NCBI RefSeq assembly: GCF_028769735.1
Contig: NC_088170.1
Coordinates: forward strand, 44,622,585 to 44,686,584
DNA length: 64,000 nucleotides
Source: Zonotrichia leucophrys gambelii
Taxonomy: Eukaryota; Chordata; Aves; Passeriformes; Passerellidae
Reading direction: 5' to 3'
Shown: piece by piece, positions 50,004 to 60,590 of the stretch
How positions within the stretch are numbered: the first letter of the stretch is position 1
Layout of the letters: every line of letters starts with the position of its first letter
Notes under the pieces: model-generated
What the model saw: the letters and a program-made list of their open reading frames with translations, nothing else
Told to the model about the DNA's origin: nothing
Database searches by the model: none
Translations under genes and position numbers: made by a program

Positions 50004-51243
50004 TTCCAACCATTCATAGGATGAAGGGGCTGAACTGAGTCCAGTGTTTCTGACAGGATAACATTCATGAAAGCTCTGTACTGTGGTTAGAGACTTCAAT
50101 GTTGAGAAGAGGTTATTTATTCTTTATAGGGCAGATAACATATATAATAATAATAATTAAAAAAATCCCCCAGCATCAGCTGTAGTGCCTGGGTATAGGA
50201 ACATTCAGAATGTTTAACAAGATGTTCCAGGTTCTGCTATATGAAGCATTTACATGGTGTCCCTTGGCATACCGTGCCCATGTTGGATATGATTCAAGGC
50301 CAAAAGCATGTCAGTTGTTACAGGGTTTGATTTTGGGGCATGCTGAAAGATAGAATACTTCAGTCTTCAGTAGCCCTGGCACATGATTGAGTGAATTAGT
50401 TCAACCTAATGACATAAATTCTTGTACTGTGGATGAGATTATTTTTTCTAGGATTTTTTGGGCTTTATTACTTCATCAGTGTTTCAGAACTCTGTTATAA
50501 AACAATCAAAAGCCTTGAAATAAAGAATTACTCCAGAGATTAGAAAACTCAAACAGAAATCACTAGAATGAATTTGTAGGACTAACATCTTAGTTTCTAG
50601 GCAAAAATCTGTTGGCCAAATAAATATATATTAAACGTTGAAGCAAAAAAATCCAATTGTTCTCTTTTATTTTATTTTATGTTTAATAATAATCTACTGT
50701 TATTTTATGATCCTCTTTAAAGTTTCTGGCAACCTTCATATACAGCACAGAGTTTTCTTGAGCATTTTGCCTAATTAGTTTGCAGAGGACTGACAGCTGA
50801 CATGACTTCCATTAATCAATTCTGATACTCTACATTAACTTTTCTTTTACCATGTGTATTAATTCAGTGCTGAGGGCCTGTCAGGAAGTGGTTGAGAATC
50901 CCTCTGGGATTGTACATTTGCTTGAAACCGAAGTGTAGGAAGATAATAAATCATGTGAATTTCTGACACTTCTCCCCCTTTGTCATTAGGCTTTTGAAGC
51001 AATTAAAGTCTGACAGTTCAGCCGCACAGGTTCATTTGTTTTGCTCAAAAATGAAATGCAAGAATTGTTTTTTAGCAAACAGAATTTTGGGATTTTTTCC
51101 CTGGATTTTCAGCTGCATTGATTAACAGCTCATTTCTCTGCTTCATCAATTGTAGTCTATGTCATAACAGGTCTTATTCAGTATATGAATTTTTGTTGCT
51201 TTTTATTTTTAATAATAATCAGGAGAATTGATAAATGATAGAA
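50004..51243. other. AT-rich interval with a possible conserved non-coding stretch
   Basis: No gene or transposon is recognised. The part from about 50870 to 51060 looks like non-repetitive, compositionally balanced sequence of the kind often conserved between birds and mammals, but this is only an impression. Confidence 0.4.
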
Positions 51244-51293
51244 ATTATTATTATTATTATTAATAATAATAATAATAGTAGTAGTAGTAGCAG
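51244..51293. repeat. ATT/AAT trinucleotide repeat forming a 30-bp perfect palindrome
   Basis: Six ATT units at 51244-51261 are followed directly by five AAT units at 51262-51276 and then AGT/AGC variants. The switch from ATT to AAT makes 51247-51276 perfectly self-complementary, so it can extrude as a cruciform. Confidence 0.95.
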
Positions 51294-52473
51294 CTATCAT
51301 CAGTGAGAATTTGTGTTTTATCTTCTTTTCATTATATAAAGTCAGAAGGATTAAATTAAAATAACTTTTTTTGTGGTAGAACGTCCCATAGAACGTAAGG
51401 GCACTGAACACCCATCTTCAGTCTGACTTAGATGTCTAGCTTCTTTCAAAAGTTTCCTTCTTCAATAAATGCAAGAACTCATAAAATAGAAATATGACAG
51501 TCATGGCTTCTGCATCAGCAAGAGGATAACAAAGTTTTCCTTTCTTACCCATTATTAAGATGTGTTCTCTTGTTTACCTCAAATATATCAGTTTCTTGGA
51601 TTGAAAGAAGTACAAACATGTAGATTCTGGATCCTGTGAACTTTCCTTCCCTCCCTCCATGCCCCCTCCTCTCTTTACTTAGCTAAACTACAGAAACAGA
51701 AACAGAGATCTTCTAAATGGGATTATTTTTTCTATATTGAAGCAGTTATAGAAACATTTAAGGTATGAATTTACACAGTCACAAAGATGTAATATCTCAA
51801 AATATTTTTCTAAAAAATGATGGAAGAGAAAGAGATACATTTGGTAATTGAGTAACTCTTGAATGAGAATATCTTTGTGTAGATTTACATCAGCATTTCC
51901 ACACCAAAATATGTCATTCCTACTGGCCTTTAGATGGAATTTACATTCTAGCCAGCCTACAATTTACATGAATTTTTTAGGAATCACTGCTCTTGGTTTT
52001 TGCAGATCTAGTGACTGTCAATTATTTCTTGTGTTTCAGCTGAAAAAAATTCTCACATAACATAATGTCAAATTAAATTTCTGGTACTGACAGGAAAAAA
52101 CATGAGGACCTCTTAAGATCCAAGAAAATCTGTCATTTGTTGTCCCATTTTACAGAAAGAATCTTTGCTAAAGTGTATTTAAATAGCAGCACTTTTGATA
52201 CATACAGATATTTCAAGATAGAAAGGTGACCATTCAAAATACACCTTACCTCATGTTCCAGAAGCAATTTTTGTATGAGTTGAAAAGGAGTTCAGTACAG
52301 TCCTGGTCATAATCTAACAGTTTTACTAAAAAAAGTTATTTTTTTATGATTCAGAGAATAAGATTGTTGAAATTATTAAATCTTTAGCATTGATTGCAAA
52401 CAAAAGGAAATACAGTTGAAACACCAGAAAAGAATCTTCAAAAACTACCCAGCAATTTTAACATTTGATATTC
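51294..52473. other. Gene-poor AT-rich interval
   Basis: No recognised gene, RNA or transposon. Confidence 0.5.
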
Positions 52474-52650
52474 ACAGAATCACAGAATAGGTCTAGTTGG
52501 AAGAGACCACAGTGGAACATAGATCCAACCTCCCTGCTCAAGCACCAAGGATCTTCCTGGAGCACATTGCATAGGAGTCTGTCCAGATGATCCTTGAATA
52601 TCCCCAGTGAGAGAGACTCCACAGCCTCTCTAGACAACCTGTATGCTTGT
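52474..52650 (-). mobile_element. CR1 LINE 3' fragment, minus orientation
   Basis: It starts with CACAGAATCACAGAATAGG, the reverse complement of the CR1 terminal repeat, and continues through TAGTTGGAAGAGACCACAG, CCAACCTCCCTGCTCAAGC and CCACAGCCTCTCTAGACAACC, all in the standard order of an avian CR1 3' UTR. It is severely 5'-truncated at about 52650. Confidence 0.85.
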
Positions 52651-53034
52651 TTTTGACAGGAAGCAGATATTTATTTTTTTTTTAATTAATAAAATTTAAA
52701 TCTGTTGGAAAGAAATTATAGGAAATCTTTCCTACTGCTACTTTCTTTGCTTAGTAGTGAAAATGTGTAGCCTAGTAGATAAAACTAGTCCGTGTCATCT
52801 GCAAAGGACCTTGAACATATTAAAAAACCTCCCCAAAAACTTCAGCATATGAATTAAGAAATAGGTGTTGAAGAATCCCTGAAACTTCACTTAACAAACA
52901 GTGAACAATCGTGTGGAAACATACTCAGATTGCAGCCTTACACTGATTCATCCACAGAATTGATGCTATTGTAACCCTATTGATCAGCTGTGTTTTGTAT
53001 GCCATTCTCCAGCCCCACTCACACAAATTTGATC
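52651..53034. other. Short interval before the 53-kb LTR
   Basis: AT-rich sequence with no recognised feature. Confidence 0.5.
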
Positions 53035-53234
53035 AGACTGTCATGGTTTGACCAGGAAGGAGTGGGAATTCTGGGAAGCTGTGGTCAAACCAATGAAGGT
53101 TTTGGGTTTCATACTGACACCTGGTGTAGCCAGTGGGGTTTGGACACACCTCCGAGAATACACAGGGGTTAAAAGCAAGGCACTGCCCTTGGCACTTCCT
53201 CTTTTGGACATCGCGGCGAAGAGTTCAGATCTCT

Positions 53235-53270
53235 CTCCCCCGCCCAGCCTGTTGCTGCTGGGCGGGGGAG
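53235..53270. repeat. GC-rich hairpin inside the LTR (13-bp stem, 10-base loop)
   Basis: CTCCCCCGCCCAG at 53235-53247 pairs exactly with CTGGGCGGGGGAG at 53258-53270. It would be a very stable stem in DNA or in a transcript starting upstream. Confidence 0.93.
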
Positions 53271-53371
53271 GGGCGGCCATGCGGTAGGCCTGGGGCCTGG
53301 ACAGAGGTGGGGGTTGAGGGGGCTTCGAGGATGGAAGGGTGGAAGGTCCCAGAGAGTCAGCCCTCGGGCAG

Positions 53372-53390
53372 CCCCCCCCCCCCCCCCCCC
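53372..53390. repeat. Homopolymer run of 19 C
   Basis: An uninterrupted run of 19 C follows G at 53371. Its exact length should be treated with caution because both sequencing and replication slip on such runs. Confidence 0.9.
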
Positions 53391-54203
53391 AGGCGAGCAG
53401 CCAGCCAGAAGGAGAAGGGGGAGGAAGACTGCCCGGCTGGAGCGGCAGCGTGTGGGCAGCGTGCGTGGGAGTCGCTCCGGGACCGACAGCAGAGACTGAA
53501 AACTTTTAACCCTTTCTTGCATGATTGGGGCCTTGCAAAAATGCTAATCCTCCTCGAAGCTGAATAAGAAGGGAGATGAGAGATGAGATGAGACAAGGAC
53601 TTTGGCCCGAAGAATGTGGAGATGATTGGATGGGGAGAGATGATTTGGAGTGGCCTTTTGGCTGGACTTTTCTCGTGGCTATAGACTCAGTTGTTCCTGT
53701 GACACAGACTGCATTTAGGGGAGGCAGTGCCTCAAAACCAGGAAGGTTCTTCGTGAGGACCCCCCGGCCCCAGGGGGTTGGAAAAATATGGGGGGGACAG
53801 ATGTCCCAAAAGCAGAGACTGTGCCTTTTTGGAGTGAGACAAGGCATCCTTGAAAGACAACCCTAAAAGCAGCTCTGGCCATGTCTCGGTGGTGAGAGCA
53901 CTGAGCATGGAAGGAAGATGTCACAAGCGGCAAATGGACTTTCCGGGCGGTGCCGAAGTGACAGGGAAGCACACGAGGTTTTCAGTGTGTTTCCACGAGA
54001 AGCCTATGGAACGAGAAAGACTCCTTTCCTCTTCATGAACTGAAGTTTGAGTATACTAAAGTGTCGTGCCAGGGCTGGGCAGTTGGTGTTTTTTGGGAGA
54101 ATGTATCGGATTGGGAAAGTCAGGGAGTGGGGAGGAGGAAGGTTTTTTTTGTAAGGTTTTCAATTTCTTTTTTTTTCTTTCCCTATTTTCCTGTAGTTTA
54201 GGT

Positions 54204-54209
54204 AATAAA
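54204..54209 (+). terminator. LTR polyadenylation signal
   Basis: AATAAA with GTGTTCTTTATGTTTAAG just downstream, at the expected distance of roughly 120 bases from the LTR 3' end. It could serve as a cryptic poly(A) site for any transcript passing through in plus orientation. Confidence 0.7.
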
Positions 54210-54334
54210 GTGTTCTTTATGTTTAAGTTAGAGCCTGTTTTGCTTATTCCTGGGCACATCTCACAGCAGACACCAGGGTGAGGCATTTTCATGGGGGGCA
54301 CTGGCTCTGTGCCAGGCTCAAACCATGACAAGAC

Positions 54335-57300
54335 TAAATCACTGGATGTGATGGGAAAAGTGTTTGAACTTTTCCCCTACTGCAAATAATTTAGTGGAGT
54401 TTGTGATGTTACTTGAGTATTTAAGTGTCAATTATTCAGGTTAATAAGAACATGAAAAACTGGAAATCAGTTGCTTCACTTGAGAGGCAATGATCAGGAC
54501 TATAAATAAAGCCTACAATTTACAGAGTATGATTGATTTGATAATAATTTAGAGAAGCTGAGCTGGTTTGTATTTTGGATAGGAGCATTAAATGAAGCAA
54601 GCAGCTAATTAGGGCATGCTAATTCATGTGCAAAAGGGAGACCAATGTGACAATGGACAATATACTCCAATCTCAAAGCTGGTTGTAAGGCATAATTTAC
54701 ATTCACAATGGCTTGTAAGAGCAGAGAGCTACAGTTAACCTCACTGAGAAGATACACTTGTCAATAGTATGCTAATGGAATAGATGCTATTTTGATAGCT
54801 AAGTTTTGAGATTTAATTTTAAAGTAATTTTCAGCATTTTTTCAGTCTGCAGTGACTCAAAAAAACCCCATTTGCTTCTCTTATCAGGTTGAGACACTTC
54901 TGAAACCAGAGATCTAAAAGTAAAAACCTTTCCCACATATAGTCAGAGACATGTTACTACAATGGGGAATTGGAGGACCTAAATTTATGTGCTTTTCAGA
55001 AATGGATATCTCAGTGCAAATAATTGGCAGTGATATACAGATGAATTGATTGAGGGCAACCAAATGCAATTTGGACTCAGTGTGCTTACCTTTCTGTGGG
55101 GGGAGTGGGGCCCAGTGGAACTTGGATGCACAGGACATCATTTTTTTTAAGACAAAACCTCAATATTAAATGTTGCTGTTTTTTTTAATCAGATAAATGG
55201 ATGTATTAAATATGCAATTGGAAAGTTTCAGGAACATTTATTTCAGACGTGTCCGGGGCCCTTGCAACAAAATTTAATCTCTTTAATAAATCTCTAGTAA
55301 TAATTCCAACTATCACAGTTATAAGAAGCTTTTTGCTTCAGATCAATGGAATTTCTTTGTATGGCTAGGCAGCCAAAAAGATCCTAACTCTTGAGGCTGA
55401 CAGCAGAGCTGAGCTGTGGGGCCCAAGACATCTCTGTTGACTTCAGTGGGGCTCTGAGCTTTCCGTAGAATTGGGAGCTAATGTGAAAGAGCATCTCCAG
55501 ATAATCTAAAAACACCTGAGACAACAAAAACTGAAATGCACAAATTCCCTCCATGAAGAAATAGTTATGGTGTTTATTGCACTTTCAGTGCCTGCTCTAA
55601 TTTTTACTGTCAGGGCTGGGTAATCTACTTTTTCTTATTTTCCGTTTTATGTCCATGAATGGTAAATACTAAATGTGATATTTTATTGAAATGGTAATAA
55701 TTTCTAGAACCATCTAATGATGAAGTGCAGTGGCACTGAATTACATGGACCTAGAAATATAGTTTATACACGTTTCCTAGGGAAGACAAAATTATAGAAT
55801 TATTTTCCTTTTAAGTGTATACATTACTGACTCTGTTAATGTTCATTATTCCAGTTTTAATCTACCTCAGAAAAATCTGTGTCCTGGAGGAGACACCCTT
55901 TGATCAAACCTAATTAAACCTTTCCTTCAGCTTCTTCAGCCTAATAGAAGAGAGTTCTGAGTACCTGGAGAAACTGAACTTCTCTTCAAAAGTTTTTGGA
56001 GCATAATTTGATTCAGTCAAAACTATCTCCATAATCCTCTGGAAAAAAAAAAAAAAAGAAAAATTCTGAACTGTTTGAAAAGGAGCGAGGTTTAGTTTTT
56101 CTACTGTCATCTAGGAAGATGTAGGGAAGTTATACTTACCAAATAAATTTTGTAAAGCACAGAATGTTTAGACTGTATAGCTCTTCCACAGAGCTAAAAT
56201 AACATTATTTTGAAAAAGCAAATGCAAAAATTGAAATAACAAAATAATATTTTTTAAACACTGGTTTTTTCTTAAATGTATGTATTTTCTTTAAGCTGCC
56301 AAACAGGTAATGCTTTTTTATTAGTACATTATTGTACTCAAAGATGATCACTCCAGGACAGAATACAAACAAAATAGTTGAGTGTATGTAAGCATACTTT
56401 TTTCTTATGGTCATTTTACCTGAGACATGTCTGAAGACTTTTAGCAAGAGTGATGGTTAAAAAGAAGGTGAAAACACAGTTGTGGTTACTCACAGTACTG
56501 TGAGAACTCTTCCTCAGCAGAGAAAAACAAAGCACACAGTGAGAAGATGTTTCATAATAGACTTTGACTGACATTGGGGGCAGTTTGCACTTGTGGCCAG
56601 GTAAAGGGAGTTAAACCCCTGTGAATTACCTGTACAACCACATTAGGGCTAATTTCTGTTGCCTCAGCAGTTACACTGCTGAAGTTAAAATTATGTAACA
56701 AAAATGGACAGAGTGGTCACAGAATATGAAGATACTGCTCAATGTCTGAATCACAGTAAATGAAATGATTGGGTGAAAGCTTAACCCTCCACTGGCATGA
56801 AGAAGGCAATTTAGCTAATACCACCTCAGCCTGGCAGTTTCAAAATCTCTACTGTGTAGCCTCAGATACAGAATGATCTGAGTTTGTTTGAGGCAGTGGG
56901 GGGAAAAGATTATAAAAGGCCTGACTTTGTTTTTTGCATCTGTAATTAACAAATTCTGACTGAAAAAAAATCAGAAGAGGAAATAGTAAATGATCCTGCT
57001 CTGCCCCAGGCAGGTGGTTAAGGAGGTTAAGAGAGAGATCATGCAGGGTTCTGTCTGGATCTCAGTAGGCAAGGCTCAGTAATAAATGTCTTAATAAAAT
57101 AACTGTTTAGACAGAATAAGAAGAATATGTTTAGTGGTATATCTTATATCTTATGACAGTATGAGGCTGAATTTATGCTAGCATAGGAAAGCAAGTAAAA
57201 ATTTGTAATCCAATTAAAATCAGTACTTCTTTGCAAGAAGATATTAAAAGATTAATATTTATAAATTATAAAAATCATAATGTATTCTTGTTATTCCCAT

Positions 57301-60270
57301 GCCTCTGTGTTCTCTGAAAGGATGAAATGATGAAAGAAATGGATGGTGGAAAAAGAGATGGAACTACCTTGAAAGAAGACTAATGTTGGAAGTATCTTGA
57401 AAGAGTAATGTTAACTGCTTGCTTTCAGAAGCTGGTTTCCTCTGTAGTCTCCTTCAATTAGCATTAAACCATCATGGAGAGACAATTATACTTCATTAGG
57501 GATCCATGAATCCAGGAAATGAAACAGTCCATTCTCTCTAGACACTGCAGACAGCGACAAGATATTTGCTTTGTGGATCTAATCTGTATTGTTTATGTCC
57601 CAGCCATGGATTGCAGCAGTTCTTACAAAGATTGTCTAATGGGTTTTTTTAGCCATATTTTCTACTTGCAGGAAAATTACTCCACCACTAACCATTTCTG
57701 TTGTGGAGTATTTTTGTTTTGTTTTGGTTTTTCCCCTAAAAAAGTATTCTATAGGAAGATGAGAGGCAATTCATGTTACAGGAACTCAGCATGTTACAGT
57801 GGCAACTGCCTCTGATTAAGTAAGGATTTATGAACTTCACAGGATAAAAAGCAAGAGAGTGACTTATGGTTATCTGTCAGCATACTGAGAAAGCCACAGA
57901 CAAACTGGCAGCATGTAAAGTTTAAAAATTACTTACAAAATATGAACAGATTGTTCTAAACTTTTTGCTCTTCTGCATTCATCAAGGCCTCTTGCTTTGT
58001 TTGGAAAGAAACAAAATTGCTCTCAGAAGCTGAGTCATTTAACTGAATTTTCATTGGCGTGTTGAGACACTAGTGCTTCAGAGTAATGTCCTTAATTAAT
58101 GACTTCTGGAAGGAAAACAAAGTAGAATGAAATTAGAGTCATTCAAGATTCTGACAGTAATAGTTTGAAAGTTAGCTGCTACAGGATTTCTGAATAGCTC
58201 ATGGGTAAACAAAGATTCCGTCACCTTAAAAAAACATTAAATGTTTCTATGAAAAGTAGAGACACGTGTTTGCACATGATCGTATAAAGAAGTGATAGGT
58301 AGGTTGTTTAGCTTGTCACATATCCACAGTTTTGGAATGTATATGCACGGATTGAATTTTCAGGCTGGAGATGTCAGGCAACAAATATGTATTTGCTGTG
58401 GTAGATATTGCCAGCTGGGAGTTTTCAGGTGAAAATCACACAACAAAAGTCAGTAAAAGAAACATTTTATTGCCACCATATGCAGATTTTGAAATGGATG
58501 GATAGGATTTCTGCTCATACTGAGGAGCTGCATAACCAGTGTTACCAGCAACACAACACCAGTGTGTGATACAAAGAGCCAGGATGTGGGGGAAAAAAAT
58601 TCAGGCTCTAAAAATTTTTTTTACCTCAGATTCAGACTGATTTCTCAAGCCTGTGCATCTTGAGTGAGAAACCTAACTGTGGCAATTAAACTAGTATCTT
58701 GATCTCAGTATCACTCTCCGTGGGTTTGCAATATTAATTAGGCCACCTTGAGACAGGACAACCACTCATTGATGCTCCTGTCAGTGCTGTGGGCTACAGA
58801 GAGCCAGGGCTTGCATCGTGCTGTGCTCTCTTCCAGACAACTAATTTGGCAAGCACTTCTTCTGTGACAAGCAGGCTTATCTGTCACCCATTTCAAAAGT
58901 CTCTGGCTTTCCTAACTTCTAGAGTAGTTTTTTTTTTAAATCCTGAAATTTACATTGAAAGAGTAACCACCTGTTTCCCCAGGTGCAATGGTTGTGTCTC
59001 AGAATTGAATCTTGCCAAGGGACAGCTGCTACAGCTCTGTTTGAAAGCTGTGGGTAGGTACTTAGCACATCCACAGAAGGAAAGCAGATAGAAGAAAGAC
59101 ATTTCTGAGAGAAATTTGATGTGGCACCATGTTGCAGCAATGAGATTTTTTTTCATTGCTCTGGTGGGAAAAATTATGCTTTTTTTCCTCCCCACTGGAA
59201 AAAACTACAAGGCAAAAACTTTTTTCATGTTGATGTCTCTATTCCTGGACTTTATCCACCATCCCTGCCCTCCATCCCAACTCTCAGCTTCAGTTCTAGA
59301 GCACAAGAAAATTTGTGTGTCTCCATTCAATAGGGAAATTTAAGCTGATGTTTAGATCCCAGTGACTGTTGGAAAACAATATGCTGAAACATATGGAGCA
59401 TGCTGGGCTAAATCAACATTTCAATAAAGAGAAATGGTGGAGTCAATAAAATAACATTGGTGTCAGTGAGTTAAAAAAATGGAGAATGGAATTAGGCTAA
59501 GAAAAAAATATGCTCCATCATTTTCCTCAGACTATTGTCTAAGCAGATTTAGTCCAACCTCGTTCTCCTTATATTTTTCTTTAGATTTTATTAACTTTTC
59601 ATTAGTTTTATTTTGTAAAAGGGGAGAAGGTTGTTGCTTCTCTGATACTGTGTAATTTCTACATGATTTTTACAATAGTATAGTTTTCTCTTAAAAGAAA
59701 GAAAGAAAGAAAGAAAGAAAGAGAGAAAGAAAACCCCTGACCTCTGCTTCACAGCAGAGTAACGCTGCCCTGTTTTGTGGTATTTTTCATAGCACTTCCA
59801 CTGCACAACAGTATGAACTTGGATGAGTTTTGCAGTCAACCTTTGAGTTTTGGGTTTTGACACACAGACGCATTACAGAAAATAGTACTGGCCTGTGGGC
59901 AAAATGATGCTCAGAATACCTGGTCATTCTCCCAGAAACTCAGGATGGATAAATCTTTAGTCTCCATGTAAACACAGGAAGAAGCAGTGATGTTTCAGCT
60001 TTGCATTTAGGGTCAAGGGCTGGCGGTACTTGAAGATACATAGGAGAGAACAGAAGTGAAGAGATGGAAAGGCTCAATCTGAACTTTGGGAGTTCAGTGA
60101 CATTGGGATATAAGATTGCTTTGGAAGAAAACTATTGGCTGTGGACTTAAATTTATTTTGACTTTCACAATGTGGCTTCCTTTCTCTCAAATAGTATATA
60201 AATTTTGAAGATACAAAATCTGGTTTTCTCTGAACAATGAATTATCCTCAAAGGAGCTAAAGGAGATCTC
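54335..60270. other. Gene-poor AT-rich interval
   Basis: No supportable gene. A stretch at about 54530-54800 has clustered homeodomain-like TAATTA/ATGCTAAT words in non-repetitive sequence and is a weak candidate enhancer. A GAAA microsatellite lies at 59695-59732. Confidence 0.5.
59695..59732. repeat. GAAA tetranucleotide microsatellite
   Basis: About nine GAAA units with one GAGA variant. This is the same motif class as the long array at 38.4 kb, on the opposite strand. Confidence 0.93.
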
Positions 60271-60590
60271 CAAATCAACAACCCCTGTTCTTACAGGAGA
60301 CTTCAATTTTCTGGGAACACCACTGAAGCAGGAATATTTCAACTCTCAATAGCTGAGACAAACAGGTCCAGAAGACTCCTGAAATACCTGGATGATAACT
60401 TTTGGTGCAGATACTAGGAGAGCTGAATAGAAAAGATGCCTCTTTGATCTGCTACCTACCAACAGGGAGGATCTTGTGAGCAAAGTGGAGATTGATGGCC
60501 ATCTTGGCCACAGTGACCATGAAATGATTGAGTTTAAAATTTATGTTAACAGAAGGAGAAGTGTAAGCAAAACTTCTACTCTGGACATAA
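60271..60590 (+). mobile_element. CR1 LINE ORF2 endonuclease-domain fragment, degraded
   Basis: In plus-strand frames, CCTGTTCTTACAGGAGAC reads PVLTGD and continues FNFLG, the endonuclease GDFN motif. About 60450-60540 reads DLLPTNREDLVSKVE followed by GHLGHSDHEMIEF, which is the conserved end of the CR1 apurinic-type endonuclease domain. Stop codons interrupt it. Neither ORF1 nor RT follows, so it is a detached internal fragment. Confidence 0.78.

Larger units (their letters stand above)
53039..54330 (+). mobile_element. Solo LTR of an endogenous retrovirus, about 1.29 kb, well preserved
   Basis: The ends are TGTCATGGTTTGA and TCAAACCATGACA, a 13-base perfect terminal inverted repeat with TG...CA termini. 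Flanking AGAC at 53035-53038 and 54331-54334 is a 4-base target duplication, which favours an ERV1-type integrase. A polyadenylation signal AATAAA at 54204-54209 followed by a GT-rich stretch puts the R/U5 boundary near 54225 and orients the LTR plus. The body is CpG- and GC-rich, unlike its surroundings, which suggests a fairly young insertion. It has a GC hairpin at 53235-53270 and 19 C's at 53372-53390. No internal viral genes are present; open frames inside are LTR translations. Confidence 0.88.

Noticed and set aside
53048..53866. Several overlapping open frames of 79-144 codons
   Set aside because: All lie inside the solo LTR, whose GC richness removes stop codons; no retroviral domain is encoded.
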